A DNA stretch of 32,897 nucleotides, from assembly GCA_017464345.1 (NCBI GenBank), contig JAFUAH010000014.1:1-32897 (forward strand), in the 5' to 3' direction. The translations under genes were made by a program, and so were the position numbers. This document shows, piece after piece, positions 16,129-24,428 of this stretch. Below the pieces are notes generated by a model. It worked only from the letters and a program-made list of their open reading frames with translations, searched no databases and was not told the DNA's origin. Positions within the stretch are counted from its first letter, which is position 1. Every line of letters starts with the position of its first letter. This DNA is from Bacteroidaceae bacterium (lineage in GTDB: Bacteria; Bacteroidota; Bacteroidia; Bacteroidales; Bacteroidaceae).

Positions 16129-17648
16129 AACGGGTGGAAATCATGGACACGACCCTGCGCGATGGTGAGCAGACCAGCGGCGTCAGTTTCATGCCTCATG
16201 AGAAATTGGTCATTGCCCGTGCTCTCTTGCAGCAACTCAATGTCGATCGCATAGAAGTGGCATCGGCCCGTGTATCCGATGGAGAGAAAGAAGCCGTGCG
16301 TCGCATTTGCGACTGGGCACGCCGCCACGACCGGCTGGGGAGTGTGGAGGTCCTGGGTTTCGTAGATGGCCATGCCTCGGTAGACTGGATATTGGAGGCT
16401 GGTGGCCGGCAGTTGAATCTGCTCTGCAAGGGCTCGCGGCGGCATTGTGAAGAACAATTAAAGAAAACTCCCGAACAGCACATAGCCGACATACAGACAG
16501 TCCTTTCCTATGCCCGTGAACGTGGGGTTGGGGTGAACCTCTACTTGGAAGACTGGAGCAACGGCATGAAGTCCTCCCCAGAGTATGTCTTTACCTTGGT
16601 GGATGCTCTGCGAGACTCAGGTATTCAGCGGTTTATGTTACCTGATACGCTCGGTATCCTGAACCCCTTAGACTTGATAAGTTACATGCGCCGCATGGTG
16701 AAGCGTTACCCCTCGCTGCATTTCGATTTCCATGCCCATAACGACTATGACTTGGCCATCTCGAATGTCCTGGCTGCTGTTTTGGCTGGTTGTCGTGGCA
16801 TCCATACCAGTGTCAATGGGCTGGGCGAGCGTGCAGGCAACGCCCCCTTGGCCAGTGTGCAGGCTATACTGAAAGATCACATGCAGGCCCAAACCAACAT
16901 AGACGAGAGCCGACTCAACGAAGTGAGTCGGTTGGTGGAGAGCTATTCCGGCATCGCCATTCCGCAGAACCAGCCCATCACGGGCGGCAACGTCTTCACT
17001 CAGGTGGCGGGTGTTCATGCCGATGGCGACAATAAGGGACGGCTCTATCAGAACGACCTTATTCCTGAGCGCTTTGGGCGCAAGCGTGAGTATGCTCTGG
17101 GCAAAAATTCAGGCAAGGCCAACATCCTCCGCAATCTGGAGGAACTGGGACTGGAACTCACCCCAGAGCAGACTCGGCGCGTGACGGAGCGTATCATCGA
17201 ATTGGGCGACAAGAAGGAACTCGTCACCCAGGAAGACCTTCCCTTCATCGTCAATGATGTACTAAAACATGCCACTATAGACGAGCGTGTGACACTGGAA
17301 AGCTATGTGGTGAACACCTCATACGGCCTGCGGCCCATAGCCAGTGTGAAACTGAACGTCAATGGCATAGTCTATGAAGAGACAGCCACGGGCGATGGAC
17401 AGTACGATGCCTTTGTGCGTTGCATTCGCCATATCTACCGGGACAAACTGGGACGCAAATTCCCTTGGCTTTCGAACTATAATGTATCCATCCCCCCCGG
17501 TGGCCGAACTGATGCCTTGGTGCAGACCATCATAGAGTGGCAGTTCGAGGGCCATACCTACCGCACCCATGCCCTCGATGCCGACCAGACGGAGGCCGCC
17601 ATCAAGGCTACGATAAAGTTATTGAACATAATAGAGGATAATTATTGA
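16110..17648 (+). CDS. cimA: (R)-citramalate synthase-like enzyme
   Basis: It is predicted to join pyruvate and acetyl-CoA to citramalate, opening a threonine-independent route to isoleucine. The 512-aa protein has the DRE-TIM motif [16 protein letters not shown] and metal-binding HAHNDYDLA. From memory, many segments match Leptospira citramalate synthase rather than LeuA: VDRIEVASARVS, LGFVDG, LNLLCKGS, LYLEDWSNG, VAGVHADGDNKG, LVTQEDLPFI and IPPGGRTDALV. The leucine and tyrosine in LNLL and LYLEDWS sit where that enzyme selects pyruvate. A C-terminal LeuA-type regulatory domain is present. Its position between leuD and leuB fits, because LeuCD and LeuB complete the path to 2-oxobutyrate. 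A second isopropylmalate synthase remains possible. Start overlaps leuD; GTG 16134 is an alternative. Confidence 0.78.
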   Translation: MGGERLKRVEIMDTTLRDGEQTSGVSFMPHEKLVIARALLQQLNVDRIEVASARVSDGEKEAVRRICDWARRHDRLGSVEVLGFVDGHASVDWILEAGGRQLNLLCKGSRRHCEEQLKKTPEQHIADIQTVLSYARERGVGVNLYLEDWSNGMKSSPEYVFTLVDALRDSGIQRFMLPDTLGILNPLDLISYMRRMVKRYPSLHFDFHAHNDYDLAISNVLAAVLAGCRGIHTSVNGLGERAGNAPLASVQAILKDHMQAQTNIDESRLNEVSRLVESYSGIAIPQNQPITGGNVFTQVAGVHADGDNKGRLYQNDLIPERFGRKREYALGKNSGKANILRNLEELGLELTPEQTRRVTERIIELGDKKELVTQEDLPFIVNDVLKHATIDERVTLESYVVNTSYGLRPIASVKLNVNGIVYEETATGDGQYDAFVRCIRHIYRDKLGRKFPWLSNYNVSIPPGGRTDALVQTIIEWQFEGHTYRTHALDADQTEAAIKATIKLLNIIEDNY

Positions 17649-17652
17649 AATA

Positions 17653-17795
17653 CGGAGTTAAAGGAATTAAAGGAATTAAAAGGGAGTTAAAGAAGTTAAA
17701 TGACGGTACATATAGCCTATGAGTATTCGCAGCGTACAAAACATTCGTCCTTTAACTTCCCAGCGAAGCGATAACTCCTTTAACTTCCTTAACTA
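17653..17795. repeat. Palindrome of 9-nt GGARTTAAA units between cimA and leuB
   Basis: The left arm (17653-17700) has about five GGAGTTAAA/GGAATTAAA copies. The right arm (17748-17795) has the reverse complement units (TTTAACTTCC, TAACTCC), with one interruption at 17760-17770. The loop is about 47 nt. It begins a few bases after the cimA stop and ends just before leuB. Confidence 0.8.
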
Positions 17796-17810
17796 CTAAT
17801 TAAGAAGATT

Positions 17811-18872
17811 ATGAAACTGAAGATTGCAGTATTGGCCGGTGACGGTATCGGCCCCGAGATTATGGAACAAGGTGTGGCCGTCATGTCGGTCGTAGCCGAG
17901 AAGTTCGGACACGAAGTGAGTTACAAGGAAGCCCTCTGTGGGGCCCATGCCATTGATGAGGTGGGCGACCCTTTCCCAGAGGAGACTTTCCAGACCTGTA
18001 TGGAGGCCGATGCCGTGCTCTTTGCCAGCGTGGGCGACCCGAAGTTCGACAATGACCCCACGGCCCGGGTGCGCCCCGAGCAGGGGCTATTGGCCATGCG
18101 CAAGCGGCTGGGCCTCTTTGCCAACATACGCCCCGTAGAGACTTTCGACTGTCTGGTGCACAAGTCGCCCCTGAAGGACGAACTCGTGCGCGGTGCCGAC
18201 TTCATCTGCATCCGTGAGCTCACGGGTGGCATGTATTTTGGCGAAAAGAAGGAAGGAACGGACGAGGCCTACGACACCAACTACTATTCGCGCCCCGAGG
18301 TGGAGCGCATCCTGCGCGTGGCCTATCAGTATGCCCGCCAGCGCAGGAAGCACCTGACCGTGGTCGATAAGGCCAACGTGCTGGCATCGAGCCGGCTGTG
18401 GCGAAAGGTGGCACAGGAGATGATGACAGAGTACCCCGATGTCACCACCGATTTCATGTATGTCGATAATGCGGCCATGCGCATGATACAGGAGCCCCGT
18501 TTCTTCGACGTAATGGTCACCGAGAACACCTTTGGCGACATCCTCACCGACGAGGGTTCGTGCATCACCGGCTCCATGGGCCTCCTGCCCAGTGCCTCTA
18601 CGGGCGAGCACACGCCTGTCTTCGAGCCCATCCACGGTTCTTGGCCCCAGGGCAAGGGGCTGAACATCGCCAATCCGCTGGCACAAATCCTTTCCGTGGC
18701 CATGCTCTATGAGTACTTTGGCCTGAAGCAGGAGGGCCGGCTCATCCGTGAGGCCGTCAATGCCTCCCTAGACCAGAACGTCCGCACGCCGGAGATACAG
18801 GTGGAGGGCGCTCCGCGCTACGGCACCCGTGAGGTCGGCCAGTGGATTGTAGATTATATAAAAGGAAAATGA
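17811..18872 (+). CDS. leuB: 3-isopropylmalate dehydrogenase
   Basis: It oxidatively decarboxylates 3-isopropylmalate with NAD, and would also act on methylmalate in the citramalate route. The 353-aa protein shows [27 protein letters not shown], the catalytic segment [24 protein letters not shown], the signature [14 protein letters not shown] and [17 protein letters not shown], where the adenine ribose of NAD binds. All expected catalytic residues appear present. It is the last leucine gene of the operon; its TGA lies inside the left arm of the repeat at 18866-18997. Confidence 0.96.
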   Translation: MKLKIAVLAGDGIGPEIMEQGVAVMSVVAEKFGHEVSYKEALCGAHAIDEVGDPFPEETFQTCMEADAVLFASVGDPKFDNDPTARVRPEQGLLAMRKRLGLFANIRPVETFDCLVHKSPLKDELVRGADFICIRELTGGMYFGEKKEGTDEAYDTNYYSRPEVERILRVAYQYARQRRKHLTVVDKANVLASSRLWRKVAQEMMTEYPDVTTDFMYVDNAAMRMIQEPRFFDVMVTENTFGDILTDEGSCITGSMGLLPSASTGEHTPVFEPIHGSWPQGKGLNIANPLAQILSVAMLYEYFGLKQEGRLIREAVNASLDQNVRTPEIQVEGAPRYGTREVGQWIVDYIKGK

Positions 18873-18997
18873 GAGAATGAGAAAATGGGAGAATGAGAAA
18901 ATGAGAAAGAGGTTAAGTACATATATTGGGCGATATAAGATAAGTAAGAGACTATGGCTCGTGCTGTTTTCTCATTTTCTCATTTTCTCATTTTCTT
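18866..18997. repeat. Palindrome of 8-nt TGAGAAAA units at the TPR-gene start
   Basis: The left arm (18866-18909) is five to six copies of ATGAGAAA/ATGGGAGA. The right arm (18967-18997) is TTTTCTCA units, the reverse complement. The left arm contains the leuB stop and both candidate starts of the TPR gene; the right arm encodes the hydrophobic core of its signal peptide. Confidence 0.85.
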
Positions 18998-19803
18998 GCT
19001 CTGCAGGCTTCGCATGCGGCAAGCCGATTACTCATTCTCAGACACAGGCTTCGTATTCCGAACTGGTGATGCAGGGCATCGATGCCATGACCAGCGACAG
19101 TCTGGTGCAGGCCGACAGCCTGTTCCGCATGGCCCTGAAACTGCAGCCTTCCCATCCCTCCAGCTATCTTCTGCTTCGCTATCTGGGGCAGGTCAAGGAG
19201 CAGCAGGGCGATAACTCCAAGGCCTTGGAATACTACACTGCGGGCCTGGCATTGAAGCCTAAAGATCTGGAATTAAAGCTCTGTCGGGCAGCTCTGCACT
19301 ACCGCATGGGCAGTGATGGGAGGGCCTTGTTGGACTACTCCGACGTACTGGATATAGAACCAGAAAATCATGAAGCCCTGCTCATGCGGGCCCATATCTA
19401 TGCCTCGATGCACGATGCGCGACAGGCGCGGCGCGACTATGAGACACTCCTCCGGCTCGACCCCTGGAACCGCAAAGCCCGTGTCGGGCTCATCTTGCTC
19501 AACGACCGTACAGGACGCCCTCGCGAGGCTATGGAGCAAATCAATGCCACCATACAGGTCTTTCCGGCCGATGCCATGCTCTATGCTATCCGTGGTGGCA
19601 TGGAGCAGAAACGCAAACAATATGAAATGGCTCTGGCCGACCTGACACACGCCATCGAGCTGGAACCACAAAATGCCGACTACTATGTCAGCCGGGCTAC
19701 ACTCTATCTGGATATGGGTAAACGCAAGTTGGCTCGTCAGGATACGCAGATGGCTGTCCGCTTGGGGGCTGACGCCCGTGAGATGGCTGGTCTGCTCCAA
19801 TAG
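18877..19803 (+). CDS. TPR-repeat protein with repeat-derived N-terminus
   Basis: This is a 308-aa protein. From about residue 65 it is made of tetratricopeptide-type helix pairs (for example SDSLVQADSLFRMALKLQPS, NSKALEYYTAGLALKPKD, QYEMALADLTHAIELEPQN), about six in all, with the usual Ala/Leu/Pro pattern. TPRs bind other proteins; the partner is unknown. The N-terminus is encoded by an inverted repeat of 8-nt units and reads as a plausible signal sequence (LVLFSHFLIFSFSCSAG). Starts at 18877 or 18901 are both possible, and the true start could even be the Met at 19069 without a signal. It begins 4 nt after leuB, so it may be read from the leu transcript. Confidence 0.72.
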   Translation: MRKWENEKMRKRLSTYIGRYKISKRLWLVLFSHFLIFSFSCSAGFACGKPITHSQTQASYSELVMQGIDAMTSDSLVQADSLFRMALKLQPSHPSSYLLLRYLGQVKEQQGDNSKALEYYTAGLALKPKDLELKLCRAALHYRMGSDGRALLDYSDVLDIEPENHEALLMRAHIYASMHDARQARRDYETLLRLDPWNRKARVGLILLNDRTGRPREAMEQINATIQVFPADAMLYAIRGGMEQKRKQYEMALADLTHAIELEPQNADYYVSRATLYLDMGKRKLARQDTQMAVRLGADAREMAGLLQ

Positions 19804-19828
19804 TCTGCATTTATTTCTGTCCGAAGTG

Positions 19829-19859
19829 TTGGCGTATTCGAAAAAAATGTTTACATTTG
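19829..19859 (+). promoter_or_regulatory. Promoter of the AraC-type regulator operon
   Basis: TTG (19829-19831), 20 nt, then TACATTTG (19852-19859). The transcript should start near 19863-19866, just past the frame's first Met at 19861, which supports the ATG at 19882 as start. Confidence 0.75.
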
Positions 19860-19881
19860 TATGCCGATAAACAATTATTTC

Positions 19882-20343
19882 ATGCCAAAGTACAACATTT
19901 CGGAGAAGAAAGATCGGGAGGCAGTCTACAGAATGAAATTGCGCCCTGAGTTAGTAGAGGAGCTGTATGAAAAAATCCAACGGAAATTGATACTGGAAAA
20001 GAAATACCGCGACCCTGATTTTTCGGCCCGTAGGTTAGCCGAAGAGTTGGGTACCAACACGCGCTATGTCAGTGCGGTGGTGAATCTGCGCTATCAGCAG
20101 AACTATTCTAGTCTGGTCAATGACCTCCGCATCCGTGAAGCACTGTACTTGCTTATTGACCCTCGGTACGCGGAAAAGTCCATTGAGGACATAGCTCGCA
20201 TGGTAGGCTTTTCCAATCGGCAGTCGTTCTATGCTGCCTTCTTTCGTGTGAAAGGTCTAACTCCTCGCGAATATCGGCAACGGGGGATTGCACCAAAGGA
20301 CGAAGGGCATAAAGCAATGAAGGAGGAAATGGATAAGGACTGA
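19882..20343 (+). CDS. AraC-type helix-turn-helix DNA-binding protein
   Basis: This is a 153-aa protein with a C-terminal AraC/XylS-type double helix-turn-helix. The first helix pair is in FSARRLAEELGTNTRYVSAV. The second is in SIEDIARMVGFSNRQSFYAA, followed by the family closing motif FFRVKGLTPREYR. The N-terminal 50 residues are charged and helical and hold no recognisable ligand domain, so this is a short, effector-less member; Bacteroidetes have many, often fused to sensors. Its TGA overlaps the ATG of the dipeptidyl peptidase gene by one base (TGATG), so the regulator and peptidase are made together. The target genes are unknown. Confidence 0.82.
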   Translation: MPKYNISEKKDREAVYRMKLRPELVEELYEKIQRKLILEKKYRDPDFSARRLAEELGTNTRYVSAVVNLRYQQNYSSLVNDLRIREALYLLIDPRYAEKSIEDIARMVGFSNRQSFYAAFFRVKGLTPREYRQRGIAPKDEGHKAMKEEMDKD

Positions 20344-22385
20344 TGGCTGAAGTCTTCAAATATAACGATGAGCGATTTGCCGATATCGAGATGCTTCGAT
20401 ATCGACTAAAAGAATTTGAGACGCTGTCTCTTAATCAAAAATTGTTAGTCTATTATCTAAGTGAAGCTGCACTGACCGGGCGTGATATCCTTTGGCATCA
20501 GAACTGTCGCTACAATCTGCCTATCCGTAGGATGCTGGAAGCGGTCTATGTAGGGCTGAAGAACCTGCGTGCAGCTGAGGATACATCGTCCTTAGCAATG
20601 TCCGACGATGAGGGATGGCAAGCATTTGAGGTTTATCTGAAACGTGTGTGGTTTTCCAATGGCATCCATCATCACTATGGTATGGACAAGTTTCTTCCTG
20701 CTTTCAGCGAGGGCTTTCTCCGTCGCGCTCTGCAGACTGTTGGTTACCCTGCCGATGAGGAACTGTTGCGTGTGATATTCGACCCTGATGTGCTTCCCAA
20801 ACGAGTTAATCAGACGGAGGGTGAAGACCTGCTGCAAACCTCGGCCATGAATTACTATGCTCCAGATATCACTCAGCGCGAAGCTGAAGACTTTTATGTA
20901 TCCATGAAACAGGCTGAGCCGGAGGAGAGGAGGGCTGTACCTGCAGAGACGGAAGGGCATGTTGAAAATATTGGACAAATGGGTCCTCCCATGTACGGTA
21001 TGAACAGCCGTCTGGAGCGTGACGAGCAAGGTGCTCTGGTGGAACGGATGTGGTGCAGTGGTGGCATGTACGGTGTGACTATTGACCGCATCATCTACTG
21101 GCTGATTCAGGCCGAGAGTGTGGCTGAAAGTGAGGAACAGCGTCAGGTGATACAAACGCTGGCGGATTTCTATCGTACGGGTGACCTACGTATTTTTGAC
21201 CGCTATTGTATCCAGTGGGTACAGCAAACCTGTGGCGACGTAGACTTTACGAACGGCTTCACGGAGGTCTATGGCGATCCTCTGGGACTGAAAGCTTCGT
21301 GGGAAGGTTATGTTAATTATAAAGACCGTAAGGCTACGGAACGTACCGAACGCTTGAGCCGCCATGCACAGTGGTTTGAAGACCATAGCCCTGTGGACAG
21401 CCGGTTCAAGAAATCAAAATGTCGAGGTGTTTCGGCCTGTGTGGTGACAGTGGCTATGTTGGGCGGTGATTTATATCCCAGTAGTGCCATCGGCATTAAT
21501 TTGCCAAATAGCAACTGGATTCGCCAGATCTATGGGAGCAAGAGCGTGACGCTGGGCAATTTGACAGAGGCTTACAGCCAGGCCGGACAGGCAAGCGGAT
21601 TCCGTGAGGAGTTTGTTATCGACACTCTTACACTGGACTTGATGAAACGATATGAGGATGATCTGGACAATTTGCACACCGACCTCCATGAATGTCTTGG
21701 TCATGGCAGCGGACAATTGCTGCCCGGCACTGATCCCGATGCACTGAAAGCCTATGGCAGCACGATAGAGGAGGCACGTGCCGACCTGTTTGCACTCTAC
21801 TATATTGCCGACCCCAAGATGGTGGAACTGGGCCTAGTGCCAGATACAGAGGCCTACAAGAGTCAGTACTATAGCTATATGATGAATGGGCTATTGACCC
21901 AATTGGTTCGCATTGAGCCCGGCAAGCAGATAGAGGAAGCCCACATGCGCAACCGTGCCCTCATAGCCCGCTGGGTGATGGAACACAGCGAGGGAGCTAT
22001 GGAATTGGTTTCTTTAAGTTCTCCAAACTTTTCGAATGCTCAGGATCTTCCGAGGACTTTCCTGAAAATTAACGATTATGCGGTCGTGCGGCATGCCGTA
22101 GGACAACTCTTAGCCGAGGTGCAACGCATCAAGAGCGAGGGAGACTATGAGGCTGCCCGCTATTTGGTGGAGGGCTATGGGGTGACGGTGGATGCCGCCC
22201 TCCACACTGAAATACTACAGCGCTATAATGCGCTCCATCTGGCACCCTACAAGGGCTTCATCAATCCACTCCTTCGTCTTGTCCGGAATGCAGAAGGTAC
22301 AGTCGTAGACGTAGTGGTGGAGTATGGTGAGGCCTATGCTGACCAAATGTTGCGATACAGCAAGGATTACAGTTTTGAATGCTGA
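20343..22385 (+). CDS. Dipeptidyl peptidase III (M49 family)
   Basis: It removes dipeptides from the N-terminus of short peptides. The 680-aa protein has the M49 zinc motif HECLGH (His449, Glu450, His454) and the second motif EEARAD at 476-481, which supplies the third zinc ligand. The substrate-cleft segment FTEVYGDPLGLKASWEG is also typical. There is no signal peptide, so it is probably cytosolic, acting on peptides taken up or released by proteolysis. Length is typical of the Bacteroides enzymes. It overlaps the upstream regulator by one base and ends within or just before the AlkD-like gene, so the three form one operon. Confidence 0.92.
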   Translation: MAEVFKYNDERFADIEMLRYRLKEFETLSLNQKLLVYYLSEAALTGRDILWHQNCRYNLPIRRMLEAVYVGLKNLRAAEDTSSLAMSDDEGWQAFEVYLKRVWFSNGIHHHYGMDKFLPAFSEGFLRRALQTVGYPADEELLRVIFDPDVLPKRVNQTEGEDLLQTSAMNYYAPDITQREAEDFYVSMKQAEPEERRAVPAETEGHVENIGQMGPPMYGMNSRLERDEQGALVERMWCSGGMYGVTIDRIIYWLIQAESVAESEEQRQVIQTLADFYRTGDLRIFDRYCIQWVQQTCGDVDFTNGFTEVYGDPLGLKASWEGYVNYKDRKATERTERLSRHAQWFEDHSPVDSRFKKSKCRGVSACVVTVAMLGGDLYPSSAIGINLPNSNWIRQIYGSKSVTLGNLTEAYSQAGQASGFREEFVIDTLTLDLMKRYEDDLDNLHTDLHECLGHGSGQLLPGTDPDALKAYGSTIEEARADLFALYYIADPKMVELGLVPDTEAYKSQYYSYMMNGLLTQLVRIEPGKQIEEAHMRNRALIARWVMEHSEGAMELVSLSSPNFSNAQDLPRTFLKINDYAVVRHAVGQLLAEVQRIKSEGDYEAARYLVEGYGVTVDAALHTEILQRYNALHLAPYKGFINPLLRLVRNAEGTVVDVVVEYGEAYADQMLRYSKDYSFEC

Positions 22386-22396
22386 AGGAAAATGTG

Positions 22397-22945
22397 ATGA
22401 GTACTGAAGATACCATACGAGAGATAAAGCAGGAGTTGCGGGCCAACATGAATGGGGTGGCATCGCAACGGATGCGTGAGGCTGGATTGGCGTACCACGT
22501 GAACTTTGGGATTGAGTTACCAAGGCTCCGGCAGATAGCCAGCGAGTTTGAGCCCTGTCATGAGGTGGCACAGCAACTGTGGCACGAGAATGTGCGCGAG
22601 AGCAAGATGCTGGCCGCCATGCTCATGCCCACGGAACGCTTTTATCCCGAACTGGCCGATATCTGGGTGGAACAGATGCCCAATGCCGAGATTGCCCAGA
22701 TGACGGTGATGAACCTCTTTTCCCGTCTGCCCTACGCGGCGGAGAAGGCTTTCGAGTGGATGGCCAGCGAACAGGAGATGCAGCAACTGTGCGGCTTCCT
22801 GCTCATTGCCCGTCTGCTGATACAGGGCGGAGAACTGAACGAGCGCAGTCGGCAGGAACTCATTGACCAGGCACGGTCGGTGGAGGATTCGCCCAACCTG
22901 CACCTGCGCAAGGCGGCACAAAATGTTCTTCAAAGGCTTGAGTGA
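22397..22945 (+). CDS. AlkD-like DNA alkylation repair / HEAT-repeat protein
   Basis: This is a 182-aa all-helical protein of the AlkD/HEAT-like family, whose founding members are DNA glycosylases for N3- and N7-alkylpurines. Visible segments are IREIKQELRANMNGVASQRM, the helix pair around LPRLRQIASEF, and MLAAMLMPTERF. It is shorter than full-length AlkD (about 230 aa), and the catalytic Trp/Asp/Arg set could not be placed with certainty, so it may be a non-enzymatic relative. An in-frame ATG at 22379 overlaps the peptidase gene and would add six residues; 22397 is preferred because a purine-rich AAGGAAAA lies before it. Confidence 0.72.
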   Translation: MSTEDTIREIKQELRANMNGVASQRMREAGLAYHVNFGIELPRLRQIASEFEPCHEVAQQLWHENVRESKMLAAMLMPTERFYPELADIWVEQMPNAEIAQMTVMNLFSRLPYAAEKAFEWMASEQEMQQLCGFLLIARLLIQGGELNERSRQELIDQARSVEDSPNLHLRKAAQNVLQRLE

Positions 22946-22951
22946 CAGGAT

Positions 22952-23017
22952 GCAGTTAGTTGAAAGACGGTACGCAGTTAGTTAAAAAGTGCTTTGCAAT
23001 TAGTTGAAATAAATAAC
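22952..23017. repeat. 22-nt tandem repeat, three units, before purA
   Basis: Units start at 22952, 22974 and 22996 and share GCARTTAGTTGAAA. The array ends 17 nt before the purA ATG. Both the period and the core match the array at 7694-7781. Confidence 0.8.
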
Positions 23018-23034
23018 AAAACATACATACGATT

Positions 23035-24306
23035 ATGGCAAAAGGTAAAGTAGATGCCCTGCTGGGTATTGTTTTTGGAGATGAGGGTAAGGGAAAGGTC
23101 GTGGACGTCTTTACTCCCAAGTACGACATTGTGGCTCGTTTCGCTGGTGGCCCTAATGCTGGTCACACCATCATCTTCGAGGGCAAGAAGTTTGTCCTGC
23201 GCTCCATACCTTCAGGCATTTTTGCCGAGGACAAGCTGAACATCATCGGCAATGGCTGCGTGGTGGCACCAGACCTCTTCATGGCTGAAGCGTGCGAACT
23301 GGAGGCTGCAGGCTACGATTTGCGCAGCCGACTGCACATCAGCAAGCGGGCCCACCTCATCCTGCCTACCCATCGGGTGCTCGACCGTGCATACGAGGCT
23401 GCAAAAGGAAAGAACAAGGTGGGGACTACAGGTAAGGGCATTGGTCCGACGTACAGCGAGAAGGCTGCCCGTACGGGACTGCGTGTCGGTGACATGCTGG
23501 AAGACTTCGAGGAAAAGTACCGTACGCTGAAAGCCCGTCACGAGGAAACACTGCGTCAGTTGGGCTATACCGATTACGACATTACCGAGGAGGAACGCCT
23601 ATGGATGAAGGGCGTGGAGTACATGCGTTCCTTCCCCCTGACCGATACCGAAATAGAAATTAACCAGGCCCTGCGCGAGGGCAAGAGCGTCCTGGCCGAA
23701 GGGGCTCAGGGGACGATGCTCGACATAGATCATGGCACCTATCCCTTCGTGTCTTCATCGAACACCGTGTGCGGCGGTGTCTGCACGGGACTGGGCGTTG
23801 CCCCTAACCGCATCGGTGAGGTGTTTGGCATCTTCAAGGCATATTCCACCCGCGTCGGTTCAGGCCCCTTCCCTGTGGAGCTCTTTGACGAGACTGGCGA
23901 CAAGATTCGGGAAATCGGACACGAATATGGGGCCGTGACGGGGCGTAACCGCCGGTGCGGATGGGTCGATTTGGTGGCTCTGCGCTATGCCATCATGGTC
24001 AATGGCGTAACCCAGCTTATCATGATGAAGAGTGATGTCCTGGATGCCTTCCCGACCATCAAGGCCTGTGTGGCATATGAGAAGGACGGCGTGCGCACCA
24101 CCGACATGCCCTTTGATACCGAAGGATGGCAGGCTGTCTATGAGGAACTGCCCGGATGGCAGACCGACCTGACGGGACTGACTGTCGAGAGCCAGTTCCC
24201 CCCGGCTTTCAAAGACTATATCGCCTATTTGGAGCAGAGACTGGAGACACCAATCACCATTCTCTCCGTAGGGCCCGACCGGGCACAGACGATTGTACGA
24301 AGTTGA
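23035..24306 (+). CDS. purA: Adenylosuccinate synthetase
   Basis: It forms adenylosuccinate from IMP, aspartate and GTP in AMP synthesis. The 423-aa cytosolic protein has the GTP-binding GDEGKGKVVD near the N-terminus, with catalytic Asp. It also has GGPNAGHT, TTGKGIGPTYSEKAART, EGAQGTMLDIDHGTYPFVSS, TRVGSGPFP and GRNRRCGWVDLVALRYA. Length and motifs are complete. It has its own upstream region with a 22-nt tandem array and no obvious TAnnTTTG box. Its TGA lies in the left arm of the palindrome that separates it from the convergent coiled-coil gene. Confidence 0.97.
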   Translation: MAKGKVDALLGIVFGDEGKGKVVDVFTPKYDIVARFAGGPNAGHTIIFEGKKFVLRSIPSGIFAEDKLNIIGNGCVVAPDLFMAEACELEAAGYDLRSRLHISKRAHLILPTHRVLDRAYEAAKGKNKVGTTGKGIGPTYSEKAARTGLRVGDMLEDFEEKYRTLKARHEETLRQLGYTDYDITEEERLWMKGVEYMRSFPLTDTEIEINQALREGKSVLAEGAQGTMLDIDHGTYPFVSSSNTVCGGVCTGLGVAPNRIGEVFGIFKAYSTRVGSGPFPVELFDETGDKIREIGHEYGAVTGRNRRCGWVDLVALRYAIMVNGVTQLIMMKSDVLDAFPTIKACVAYEKDGVRTTDMPFDTEGWQAVYEELPGWQTDLTGLTVESQFPPAFKDYIAYLEQRLETPITILSVGPDRAQTIVRS

Positions 24307-24428
24307 AAATTGAAAGTTGAGAGTTGAGAGTTAAGCCTTCGGCAAGATTGATTTCGCAACAAAGGCATTGCCTAATGTTTCAACTTTCACCTCTCAACTC
24401 TCAACTTTCAACCCTTTAACTTTTCAAC
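24302..24428. repeat. Palindrome of GTTGAAAR/GTTGAGAG units between convergent genes
   Basis: The left arm (24302-24332) contains GTTGAAA and GTTGAGA units. The right arm (24381-24428) contains the complementary TCTCAACT/TTTCAACT units. The purA stop is in the left arm and the stop of the leftward coiled-coil gene is in the right arm, so it may end transcription from both sides. Confidence 0.82.

Noticed and set aside
19861-19881. Upstream start of the AraC-type gene
   Set aside because: It lies at or before the expected transcript start of the promoter at 19829-19859.
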